Assembly (NCBI GenBank): GCA_963977945.1
Contig: CAXBQO010000048.1
Location: 1 to 7,810 of the forward strand
Length of the DNA: 7,810 bases
From: CALMJB01 sp963977945
Lineage (GTDB): Bacteria; Actinomycetota; Actinomycetes; Nanopelagicales; Nanopelagicaceae
Direction: 5' to 3'
In this document: positions 1 to 6,682 of the stretch, piece by piece
How positions within the stretch are numbered: the first letter of the stretch is position 1
How the letters are laid out: each line of letters starts with the position of its first letter
The notes under the pieces: model-generated
Seen by the model: only the letters and a program-made list of their open reading frames with translations
Database searches by the model: none
What the model was told of the DNA's origin: nothing
Translations under genes and position numbers: made by a program

Positions 1-928
<928 letters not shown>

Positions 929-981
929 AAACTGTTTAGGTTTTTAGGTATTTGATCTGGCAAATGACAAACATGGCTAAC

Positions 982-1002
982 AAAAATTAATAAATAATTT
1001 TT
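982..1002 (-). repeat. AT-only hairpin in the pre-16S leader
   Basis: This is a perfect inverted repeat with 8-base arms AAAAATTA and TAATTTTT and a 5-base loop. It lies about 55 bases before the 16S 5' end. It contains no G or C in the stem, so it is weak as an RNA hairpin. Its role is unknown: it could be a spacer or part of the precursor fold. Confidence 0.45.
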
Positions 1003-1060
1003 CAATCACTTAAAAATATTTTGTAAAAAATGTTTTGTCTTAACCAAAAGAAATTGAGAT

Positions 1061-1088
1061 TTAATCATCAATAAAAATTGATGGTTAA
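1061..1088 (-). repeat. Strong hairpin in the pre-16S leader
   Basis: An inverted repeat has 7-base perfect arms CATCAAT and ATTGATG around a 4-base loop. One mismatch is followed by a further 4-base TTAA/TTAA extension, so the stem has 12 positions with 11 paired. It is the best-defined hairpin in the AT-rich part of the leader and should form in the precursor RNA. It lies between the conserved leader element and the 16S start. A role in processing or precursor folding is inference. Confidence 0.5.
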
Positions 1089-1176
1089 TGCTCTAAAAAA
1101 ACTTCTTAGCAATTTCGGAATTAGATAAATCTAAAAACAAAATAAACCAAAAAGATATTGGCATTGACTTTTGTTG

Positions 1177-1199
1177 CACATTGTTGAGTTCTCAAGGTA
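1177..1199 (-). promoter_or_regulatory. Conserved actinobacterial rrn leader element (boxA-like antitermination/processing site)
   Basis: The minus strand reads CTTGAGAACTCAACAATGTG (complement of 1177-1196), preceded by TAC. A very similar sequence, with TTGAGAACTCAACAG or a close variant followed by GTGT or GTGC, occurs in pre-16S leaders of Streptomyces, mycobacteria and other Actinobacteria. There it is associated with transcription antitermination and precursor processing. It lies about 250 bases before the 16S 5' end and about 160 bases after the candidate promoter. The exact mechanism in this lineage is inferred from those relatives. Confidence 0.7.
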
Positions 1200-1226
1200 C
1201 GACCGTGCACTGATCAATAATTGAAT

Positions 1227-1238
1227 CAACAATTGTTG
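1227..1238. repeat. Perfect 12-base palindrome in the rrn leader
   Basis: CAACAATTGTTG is a perfect 12-base palindrome about 30 bases upstream of the conserved leader element. It is close to a second, looser symmetric stretch (TGATCAATAATTGAATCA, about 1211-1228). It could be a dimeric protein-binding site or simply part of the leader RNA fold. The sequence alone does not decide. Confidence 0.35.
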
Positions 1239-1264
1239 TTTCAGGACGACCACGCATGTTCATA

Positions 1265-1279
1265 GGGACGCCTTCGCCC
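1265..1279 (-). repeat. GC hairpin in the rrn leader (boxB-like position)
   Basis: The minus strand reads GGGCGAAGGCGTCCC. This folds as a 5-base-pair stem (GGGCG with CG-CCC, one bulged T) closed by a 4-base loop AAGG. It lies about 65 bases upstream of the boxA-like element, in the place where a boxB-type hairpin could occur. On the plus strand the same hairpin is followed by TTTT and resembles a terminator, but nothing is known to be transcribed in that direction here. Confidence 0.4.
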
Positions 1280-1300
1280 TTTTAAAGCACCGGCGTTTAT

Positions 1301-1315
1301 CTAGATTTTGCGGGG
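1301..1315 (+). repeat. Possible degenerate outlying copy of the rrn-upstream repeat
   Basis: CTAGATTTTGCGGGG resembles the repeat CTGGTTTTTGCGGG found at 1411, in the same orientation and exactly 110 bases away. Unlike the other copies it lies downstream of the candidate promoter, within the leader. The similarity is partial and could be chance. Confidence 0.25.
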
Positions 1316-1361
1316 ATTTCCATACTCGGCCTCAGAAAGTCCGGTCCGTATGGGGAGGAGT

Positions 1362-1390
1362 AGGTTATCTATGCGGGAGGTGGGGGTCAA
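1362..1390 (-). promoter_or_regulatory. Candidate rrn promoter
   Basis: The minus strand shows TTGACC (-35, complement of 1385-1390; five of six match TTGACA), a 17-base spacer, and TAACCT (-10, complement of 1362-1367; fits the actinobacterial TAnnnT pattern). This is the best-spaced promoter-like pair between tyrS and 16S. The transcription start would fall near 1355, which is pyrimidine-rich, so the exact start is uncertain. Upstream of the -35 box lie T/A tracts that could act like an UP element. The -35 box sits in the loop of an inverted repeat (1379-1399). Confidence 0.5.
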
Positions 1391-1410
1391 ATTCCCACCC
1401 CTTTTGGGTA

Positions 1411-1480
1411 CTGGTTTTTGCGGGTTTTAGGGCTGGTTTTTAGCGGGATTTTTGGGGGGTTCGGGCTGGTTTTTAGCGGG
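1411..1480 (+). repeat. Three direct copies of CTGGTTTTT(A)GCGGG upstream of the rrn promoter
   Basis: The copies are CTGGTTTTTGCGGG at 1411-1424, CTGGTTTTTAGCGGG at 1433-1447 and an identical CTGGTTTTTAGCGGG at 1466-1480. Start-to-start distances are 22 and 33 bases, both multiples of 11, so the copies lie on roughly the same DNA face. The surrounding 1381-1500 stretch is almost free of C on the plus strand, with alternating T tracts and G runs. It fills the space between the tyrS stop and the candidate rrn promoter. Possible roles are a curved upstream activating region or sites for an rrn regulator. It could also be slippage-derived filler. Confidence 0.6.
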
Positions 1481-1501
1481 TTTTAGAGGGTTGAAAAAAG
1501 C

Positions 1502-2812
1502 CTAAATTAGTTCTACCCCGGCAAGATCTCGTTTTCCCTTTCGCAGCACTAAAAAGCGACCAAACAATAGGTCTGATTTTTGCGGGGTGGCAGCCTCATC
1601 GGCCACTCGCTCATTATTTAAATAAGCCCCACCCTCTTTAACGATTCGGCGAGCCGCTGATTTGGAATCAACCACCCCACTTTGAACCATCAAATCCACC
1701 CAGCTTGGCAGTTTGCCATCAATTAGTTCTGATGGTTTTAGTGCGACTTTTGGAAGTTGTGAAAGGGCGGCGGCCAGAGTGGTCTGGTCTAACTCTTTTA
1801 ATTCGCCTTGCCCAAAAAGTGCTTTTGCCGCGGCCTCTGCTTGTTGGCAATTTTTAGCGCCATGAACCAAAGTTGTTAGCTCTCGAGCTAATTCTCGTTG
1901 CGCGGTTCTCTTACCTGGATCTGCCTTGAATTCGGTCAGCAGGTTTTCAATTTCGCTACGAGTTTTAAAGGAGAAAACTTTCAGGAACTTCTCGATATCC
2001 GCGTCTTCAGTGTTTAACCAATACTGGAAAAACTCATATGCCGATGTGAGTTCTGGGTCTAGCCAGATTGATCCGCCAGCAGTTTTTCCAAATTTGGAAC
2101 CATCAGACTTTGTTAATAATGGAAAAGTTAGAGCGTAGGTAGTTTCACCAGTAACTTTACGAATCAGTTCTAATCCCGCAACGATATTGCCCCATTGATC
2201 GCTGCCGCCGATTTGAAGCCGGCAGCCATTGCGGCGGAATAACTCGAGATAATCAAAAGCTTGCAAAACTTGATATGAAAATTCGGTGTAGGAAATACCC
2301 CCGCCAGCCAATCGGCTAGAAACCGAATCTTTTACCAGCATCTGATTTACCGAAAAATGTTTTCCGATGTCTCGTAATAATTCCAACGCTGAGACCGGTT
2401 TGGTCCAATCCAAATTATTGGCCATTACCGCACCATTTGTTTTGCTATCAAAGTCCAGAAATCTAGTTAATTGTCCGCGAATTTTTGCCACCCAATTTTG
2501 AACAGTGGCTTCATCATTTAAAGAACGTTCCTCATTTTTTCCACTTGGGTCCCCCACTAATCCAGTAGCTCCACCAACAAGTGGAATCGGAGTGTGACCT
2601 GCCAACTGAAAACGTTTTAAAACCAATATGACTACTAAGTTGCCGATGTGAAGCGATGGTGCGGTTGGATCAAAACCGGCATAAAGTGAAATCGGTTTTT
2701 TCAAGGCCGTTCTTAATTCGTTGATATCAGTAGATTGCGCAATTAAACCTCGCCACTGTAAGTCATCTAGTAACGAATCATCGATATTGCCGATACTTTG
2801 ATTTTTGCTCAT
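1502..2812 (-). CDS. tyrS: Tyrosyl-tRNA synthetase
   Basis: This cytosolic class I aminoacyl-tRNA synthetase charges tRNA-Tyr with tyrosine using ATP. The 436-residue protein has the normal family length. The catalytic domain carries HIGN (55-58, the HIGH motif) after YAGFDPTAPSL, and KFGKT (240-244, the KMSKS equivalent). The tyrosine-pocket residues are Tyr44, Tyr180, Gln184, Asp187 and Gln206, in the spacing known from the Geobacillus enzyme. GGSDQWGN is at 202-209. An S4-type RNA-binding domain occupies about 370-430. I chose the ATG at 2812, which gives MSKNQS; a further upstream TTG at 2890 would overlap argH by 65 bases and add an unconserved tail. The GGTGA that includes the argH stop may serve as its ribosome binding site. 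The gap to argH is 13 bases, so tyrS is probably the last gene of the arg operon. No convincing intrinsic terminator follows the TAG stop, only a T6 run. Confidence 0.97.
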   Translation of the reverse strand: MSKNQSIGNIDDSLLDDLQWRGLIAQSTDINELRTALKKPISLYAGFDPTAPSLHIGNLVVILVLKRFQLAGHTPIPLVGGATGLVGDPSGKNEERSLNDEATVQNWVAKIRGQLTRFLDFDSKTNGAVMANNLDWTKPVSALELLRDIGKHFSVNQMLVKDSVSSRLAGGGISYTEFSYQVLQAFDYLELFRRNGCRLQIGGSDQWGNIVAGLELIRKVTGETTYALTFPLLTKSDGSKFGKTAGGSIWLDPELTSAYEFFQYWLNTEDADIEKFLKVFSFKTRSEIENLLTEFKADPGKRTAQRELARELTTLVHGAKNCQQAEAAAKALFGQGELKELDQTTLAAALSQLPKVALKPSELIDGKLPSWVDLMVQSGVVDSKSAARRIVKEGGAYLNNERVADEAATPQKSDLLFGRFLVLRKGKRDLAGVELI

Positions 2813-2825
2813 ATCTGAACTCGCA

Positions 2826-4253
2826 TCACCAGGAGAGTTTGCCTGATAACGCCTGCATCTGGTCGGAGAATTTCCGAGAAAGGTCAGCAATTTCTAACTG
2901 GTTGGCCGCAATCGCTTTCGCTACCGAATCCGGATTTGTCCCCATTCGCGAGTTTCTCACCGAAACCGCAGTTTGCGCATTTAACTGACCAAAAATATCC
3001 TCTTCAAAATCAGTTGAAAAATTCTTCATTTCGCTAATTGTTAGAGCAGACAAATCTTTTTTGTTTTTCTCACAATAAGCAACGATCTGCCCACTGATGT
3101 GGTGAGCTTTGCTGAACGGTATCTTTTTATTTACTAGGTAATCCGCAATCTCGGTAGCTAGAGAAAAATCTTGAGTAACATTTTTTTGAATATTGGCGAC
3201 ATTAAATTTTAATTCTGAGGTCATTCCAACCATCGCGTCGATAATCAGAGTCAGTTGATCTACTGAATCAAAAATTGGCTCTTTATCCTCTTGCAAATCT
3301 CGGTTGTATGCGAACGGCATAGCTTTAATGGTGGTGAGTAAAGCGGTGAGGTTTCCAACAAATCTACCGGTTTTGCCGCGAACTAATTCGGCAATATCTG
3401 AATTCTTCTTCTGAGGCATAATTGATGAACCAGTCGAATAGGCATCGGAAACTTCTACCCATTTAAATTCCGAGCTAGACCACAAAATTACCTCTTCTGC
3501 GAACCGCGAGAGATGAATTGAAATCATTGCAAATACAAATAGTGCTTCGGCCGCGAAATCACGGTCAGATACCGCATCAATACTGTTGTTCATTGCAGTA
3601 GAAAAACCAAGATTCTTAGCAACTGCATCTGGATTTGGATTAAATCTGGAACCAGCCAAAGCTGCCGCTCCAAAAGGTGATATTGAATTTCTTGTTAACC
3701 AATCATTAATGCGGGTTAAATCTCGGGTCAGTGCTTCAGAGTGCTTGGAAAGTTCCTGCCCAAAAGATATTGGTTGGGCATGTTGAGTATGAGTAAACCC
3801 AGGCGCAATAGTTTTGACTTGGCTTAACGCTTGTTCATTTATGACATTGATCAACGCACAAATATTGACTGCAATATGGTGAAAAGATTCCAATAGGTAA
3901 AGCTTGAAATCGGTGGCAACTAAATCGTTTCGCGATCTCCCGGTTCTAATTACACTGCCTATATCCGGAAGCAGCTCAACTAAACGCCGTTCTATCGCAC
4001 TATGAATATCTTCATCGCTTTCCAATATTACAAATTTTTGCGAATTAACTTCGTCACCTATCTTCTTGAGCGCATCTTGAAGTTTTTTACTGTCTGCTTT
4101 TGAAATAATTGAAGTCTGTTCCAGAGTTAAAACGTGATTTAGATTTACCGCGATGTCATATTTTGCAAGGCGATAATCAAAGTGCACACTTCTGGAAAGC
4201 GCCTGTGCTGATTTTGCAGAATCTTGTGAAAATCTACCGCCCCAAAGTTTCAT
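2826..4253 (-). CDS. argH: Argininosuccinate lyase
   Basis: ArgH splits argininosuccinate into arginine and fumarate, the last step of arginine synthesis. It acts in the cytosol as a tetramer of the fumarase/aspartase superfamily. The 475-residue protein starts with the family-typical MKLWGGRF. It has TGRSRND (104-110), the catalytic-loop Thr-His at 154-155 (FTHTQHAQP), and the superfamily signature GSSIMPQKKN (275-284) with the catalytic serine. YNRDLQEDKEP (316-326) is also typical of actinobacterial ArgH. Two usually conserved neighbours differ: RSRNDQ is RSRNDL here, and KKNPD is KKNSD. Both lie beside the catalytic residues, not on them, so activity is expected. The ATG overlaps the argR stop as ATGA, which implies translational coupling; the weak GGCGG a few bases upstream lies inside argR. 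The usual upstream partner argG is not here. Confidence 0.97.
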   Translation of the reverse strand: MKLWGGRFSQDSAKSAQALSRSVHFDYRLAKYDIAVNLNHVLTLEQTSIISKADSKKLQDALKKIGDEVNSQKFVILESDEDIHSAIERRLVELLPDIGSVIRTGRSRNDLVATDFKLYLLESFHHIAVNICALINVINEQALSQVKTIAPGFTHTQHAQPISFGQELSKHSEALTRDLTRINDWLTRNSISPFGAAALAGSRFNPNPDAVAKNLGFSTAMNNSIDAVSDRDFAAEALFVFAMISIHLSRFAEEVILWSSSEFKWVEVSDAYSTGSSIMPQKKNSDIAELVRGKTGRFVGNLTALLTTIKAMPFAYNRDLQEDKEPIFDSVDQLTLIIDAMVGMTSELKFNVANIQKNVTQDFSLATEIADYLVNKKIPFSKAHHISGQIVAYCEKNKKDLSALTISEMKNFSTDFEEDIFGQLNAQTAVSVRNSRMGTNPDSVAKAIAANQLEIADLSRKFSDQMQALSGKLSW

Positions 4254-4777
4254 CTTTTACCGCCATTAACTTCAAATAGATCATTAAGTGGTTTCACTAT
4301 CGATTGCGCATTTTTAGATTTGGAAATCACCAAGATTGTGTCATCTCCGGCAACAGTTCCAAGTACATTTCTTAATTTGCCATTACTGATTGCCCGATCA
4401 ATTCTGCCGGCCACTAAATCAGCCGCTCCCGGTGGTGTTTTAAGCACTGCAATATTTGCGCTGGTTGAAATTGAAATAATTAATTTAGCCAATGAAGTAA
4501 CCGCATTCGATAAATTAGCATTCACGTTACTTTCTGAATCAGATACAAATGCATATCGCATAACTCCGTCGGCTGATTTACCTCTTACCGCACCCAATAA
4601 CTCTAAATCTCGACTAGCAGTTGCTTGGGTAACTTTGATTCCAGCCTTGGCTAATTGCTTTACTAAATCTGTTTGGGAATGCACATTACCGGAATTAACT
4701 AACTCAATAACTTTAGATTTACGCGCGCCAGAGTTTAAGTTCAAATTCATGGATAATCCGTTTCGATTCTTTTTCAT
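4250..4777 (-). CDS. argR: Arginine repressor ArgR
   Basis: ArgR is a DNA-binding regulator that, with L-arginine as corepressor, forms hexamers and represses arginine synthesis genes at ARG boxes. The 175-residue protein has an N-terminal winged helix (about 20-75) with the recognition segment VTQATASRD (49-57). The C-terminal oligomerisation and arginine-binding domain (about 90-170) carries PPGAADLVAGRIDRA (115-129) and GTVAGDDT (140-147), whose two aspartates contact arginine in the family. The start at 4777 overlaps the argB stop as ATGA and has GGTGAG at good spacing; an internal ATG at 4750 (residue 10) is a possible shorter start, and the first 15 or so residues are not conserved. Its likely target is the pair of ARG boxes at 6663-6700, so it probably represses its own operon. 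Confidence 0.95.
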   Translation of the reverse strand: MKKNRNGLSMNLNLNSGARKSKVIELVNSGNVHSQTDLVKQLAKAGIKVTQATASRDLELLGAVRGKSADGVMRYAFVSDSESNVNANLSNAVTSLAKLIISISTSANIAVLKTPPGAADLVAGRIDRAISNGKLRNVLGTVAGDDTILVISKSKNAQSIVKPLNDLFEVNGGKR

Positions 4778-5562
4778 GCGCTCACCAAAGTTCCACCTTC
4801 GCCGGCAAATGCATCAAGTACCGCATCGATTTTTGTGCCATTACATACTCGAACAGATTGCGCACCAGACTTTAAGGCAGCAGATATTGCAGCAACCTTT
4901 GGAATCATGCCATCGCTAAGTTTTAAGGTTGATAATTCTCGCAAATTTGTTTTAGCAAGCAATGACGATTGATCATTGAAGTCTCGGTAAATTCCGTCAA
5001 CATCAGTTAGAAACAACATGCACTCTGCTTTCATTGCGCCGGCAATAGCGGCTGCAACTAAATCGGCATTAACGTTGTAGCCAACTCCCGCGTCATCACA
5101 ACTTATGGGTGATACCACCGGTAAAAATCCTTCGGTGATCAAAGATTCAAGAATTGCAGGATTACAACTTTCAACCTCTCCTACAAAACCTAAATCAACT
5201 CGCTTGCCATCAACTATTGGTTCATATTTACGGGCGCGAATTAAGTTCCCATCACTGGCGCTTAGACCAACCGCATTTACATCACTTCCGATTAAATAAT
5301 TAACGATAGATCGTAAAACCGTGCCACTTAACACCGATTGAATTACCTCAAAACTTTCTGCATCGGTGACTCTTAAACCTTGAACCTTGGAACTTTTAAT
5401 TGATTTTTCCTGCAATGCTTTTTCAATAAATGGCCCGCCGCCATGCACCAGAACTATTTGCTCCCCCTCTAAATATTCGTCAGCGATTGCCTCTAATACC
5501 GAATCAATCTCGCCACCGGATGTATCAGGAAGTGCGTTACCGCCATATTTAATTACATACAT
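4774..5562 (-). CDS. argB: Acetylglutamate kinase (short form)
   Basis: ArgB phosphorylates N-acetyl-L-glutamate, the second step of the acetylated ornithine pathway; the enzyme is a cytosolic amino acid kinase. The 262-residue protein shows VIKYGGNA (3-10, Lys5 at the phosphate site), VHGGGP (39-44), GLRVTD (62-67, substrate Arg64), LPVVSPI (147-153), YNVNAD (162-167) and DGMIPKV (217-223, Lys222). It begins directly at the first strand, so it lacks the 30-40-residue N-terminal extension with the interlocking helix of arginine-inhibited hexameric enzymes; most actinobacterial ArgB proteins are near 300 residues. The usual GxxNK stretch reads GTVLR (80-84), and the C-terminal histidine motif of arginine-sensitive enzymes is not recognisable. 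It starts 2 bases after the argC stop, with GGTGGG at 5572-5577 as the ribosome binding site. Arginine insensitivity is inferred. Confidence 0.93.
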   Translation of the reverse strand: MYVIKYGGNALPDTSGGEIDSVLEAIADEYLEGEQIVLVHGGGPFIEKALQEKSIKSSKVQGLRVTDAESFEVIQSVLSGTVLRSIVNYLIGSDVNAVGLSASDGNLIRARKYEPIVDGKRVDLGFVGEVESCNPAILESLITEGFLPVVSPISCDDAGVGYNVNADLVAAAIAGAMKAECMLFLTDVDGIYRDFNDQSSLLAKTNLRELSTLKLSDGMIPKVAAISAALKSGAQSVRVCNGTKIDAVLDAFAGEGGTLVSA

Positions 5563-5564
5563 AT

Positions 5565-6635
5565 TTAAAATCCCACCAAATTAAGACCAGCATCTTGCGG
5601 CAAACCACACATGATGTTGGCATTTTGAATCGCTTGGCCCGCGGCACCTTTACCTAAATTGTCTATTGCGCACGAAACAACCAAACGATTGGTATGTGCA
5701 TCTATTGCTAATTGAATGTGAACATTATTAGTACCCAAAACTGATTTGGTGTTTGGCATCGCTTGGTTACTTAAGATTTTTACAAATGGAGTAGCTGAAT
5801 AAAGATTTGTGAATCTACTGCGGAATTTTTCAATAAGTTCGGCGCTTGAGCTTGCATTCAATTCTGCATCATTCACTTTTGCAGTTACCGTAGCCAAAAT
5901 ACCTCTTGGCATTGGAGCTAATACTGGAGTGAAACTTACCTTCACACCCTTTTCTATCGCGCTGGACGACTTGGTGTTCTTAAATCCTAAAAGTTGCTTA
6001 TTAAGCGTCTGTTCAATCTCTGGCGTATGTTGATGAAGACCACCAAATTTGTAGGAACTTAAATTGTTCATAACTTCGCTGCCAAGTTGTTCCATTTTCG
6101 CCGATCTGCCAGCACCGGTAGTGCCAGATGCTGCGACAGTTACTAAATCACTAGCATCCACCATATCTAACACCGGTGCGATAGCCAACGAAATCGCAGT
6201 TGCATAACAACCTGGATTTGCAACTTTAGTCTCACCCTTTAATCGCTCGTGATCTACCAATTCTGGAATCGAATAAAACCACGAGCCAGAGTATTCACCG
6301 GAATAATATTTTTGCCAAGCAGCTGCACTATCTAATCGATGATCAGCGCCAAGGTCTACTATTTTCAATTTAGGAGAAATTTGCTTTGCTAATTTTCCAG
6401 ATTCTCCGTGAGGTAAGGCTAGGAAAATTAAATCAGACTTATTTAGCTTTTCGATGTTGACTTCATCAAAGTTACGTTCAGATAATCCTTGCAACGATGG
6501 ATGAAACTTCGTTATGGCTTCACCCTTGTTTGTATTCGCACAAATCAAGTCGAGTTTAAACTGCGGGTGATTTAGCAAAATCCGCAGTAACTCACCACCG
6601 GTGTATCCGCTAGCCCCAACTACCGAAACCTTCAT
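5565..6635 (-). CDS. argC: N-acetyl-gamma-glutamyl-phosphate reductase
   Basis: ArgC reduces N-acetylglutamyl phosphate to the semialdehyde with NADPH, the third step of ornithine synthesis. The 356-residue protein has an N-terminal Rossmann fold (VVGASGYTGGELLRIL, 5-20). The catalytic cysteine is Cys143 in ANPGCYATA; the usual PGCYPT has Ala in place of Pro. GTTGAGR is at 171-177, HQHTPEIEQ (201-209) carries the probable catalytic histidine, FTPVLAPMPRGILAT is at 235-249, and NLGKGAAGQAIQN (326-338) lies near the C-terminus. I chose the ATG at 6635 because MKVSVVGASGYTG matches the family start. An in-frame TTG at 6662 would place the -10 box inside the gene. The start codon lies 6 bases after TATAAT with no Shine-Dalgarno sequence, so the message is probably leaderless. 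It is the first gene of the arg operon. Confidence 0.96.
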   Translation of the reverse strand: MKVSVVGASGYTGGELLRILLNHPQFKLDLICANTNKGEAITKFHPSLQGLSERNFDEVNIEKLNKSDLIFLALPHGESGKLAKQISPKLKIVDLGADHRLDSAAAWQKYYSGEYSGSWFYSIPELVDHERLKGETKVANPGCYATAISLAIAPVLDMVDASDLVTVAASGTTGAGRSAKMEQLGSEVMNNLSSYKFGGLHQHTPEIEQTLNKQLLGFKNTKSSSAIEKGVKVSFTPVLAPMPRGILATVTAKVNDAELNASSSAELIEKFRSRFTNLYSATPFVKILSNQAMPNTKSVLGTNNVHIQLAIDAHTNRLVVSCAIDNLGKGAAGQAIQNANIMCGLPQDAGLNLVGF

Positions 6636-6641
6636 AACCAA

Positions 6642-6670
6642 ATTATAGGCCTTGCTAGACAATTTGTATA
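6642..6670 (-). promoter_or_regulatory. Promoter of the argCBRH-tyrS operon
   Basis: A perfect -10 box TATAAT (complement of 6642-6647) is preceded by a 17-base spacer and a -35 box TATACA (complement of 6665-6670; four of six match TTGACA). The expected start of transcription, about 7 bases after the -10 box, coincides with the A of the argC ATG at 6635, so no 5' leader is expected. The -35 box is inside the proximal ARG box, so bound ArgR would block RNA polymerase. Confidence 0.8.
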
Positions 6671-6680
6671 ATTATGCATA
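6663..6680 (-). promoter_or_regulatory. ARG box, promoter-proximal (ArgR operator)
   Basis: The core on the minus strand is TGCATAATTATACA (complement of 6665-6678), a perfect fit to the bacterial ARG-box core TGnATwwwwATnCA. It overlaps the -35 box of the argC promoter. Together with the second box it forms the usual tandem pair. Confidence 0.85.
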
Positions 6681-6682
6681 TA

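Larger units (their letters stand above)
929..1361 (-). other. Pre-16S leader (non-coding)
   Basis: There is no gene between the candidate rrn promoter and the mature 16S 5' end, and I found no tRNA. Read on the minus strand, the upstream part (about 1361-1200) is mixed in composition and has a GC hairpin and a palindrome. Then comes the conserved leader element at 1177-1199, followed by a very AT-rich stretch of about 240 bases with several hairpins up to the 16S start. Such leaders normally carry antitermination signals and the 5' strand of the RNase III processing stem. The 3' strand of that stem would lie beyond the 16S gene, outside the window. The extent assumes the promoter at 1362-1390 is the real one. 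Confidence 0.7.

Noticed and set aside
1265..1284. Plus-strand hairpin followed by TTTT as a terminator
   Set aside because: No plus-strand transcription unit leads into it. The hairpin is better explained as part of the minus-strand rRNA leader.
1200..1500. Possible tRNA or small protein gene between tyrS and 16S
   Set aside because: No cloverleaf, T-loop consensus or credible reading frame with a ribosome binding site was seen.
2813..2890. An N-terminal extension of TyrS from a TTG at 2890
   Set aside because: It would overlap argH by 65 bases and the added residues do not resemble TyrS. The ATG at 2812 gives the normal family length.
4320..4919. Long open frame of 199 codons on the plus strand, opposite argR and argB
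   Set aside because: It is antisense to two well-supported genes, has no recognisable domain and spans their junction. It is a by-product of their codon use.
6636..6662. An N-terminal extension of ArgC from a TTG at 6662
   Set aside because: It would encode across the -10 box and precede the family-typical MKVSVVGASGYTG start.
6665..6672. TATAAT on the plus strand (6667-6672) as a divergent promoter
   Set aside because: There is no -35 box at suitable spacing and no plus-strand gene. The sequence is explained by the symmetric ARG box.
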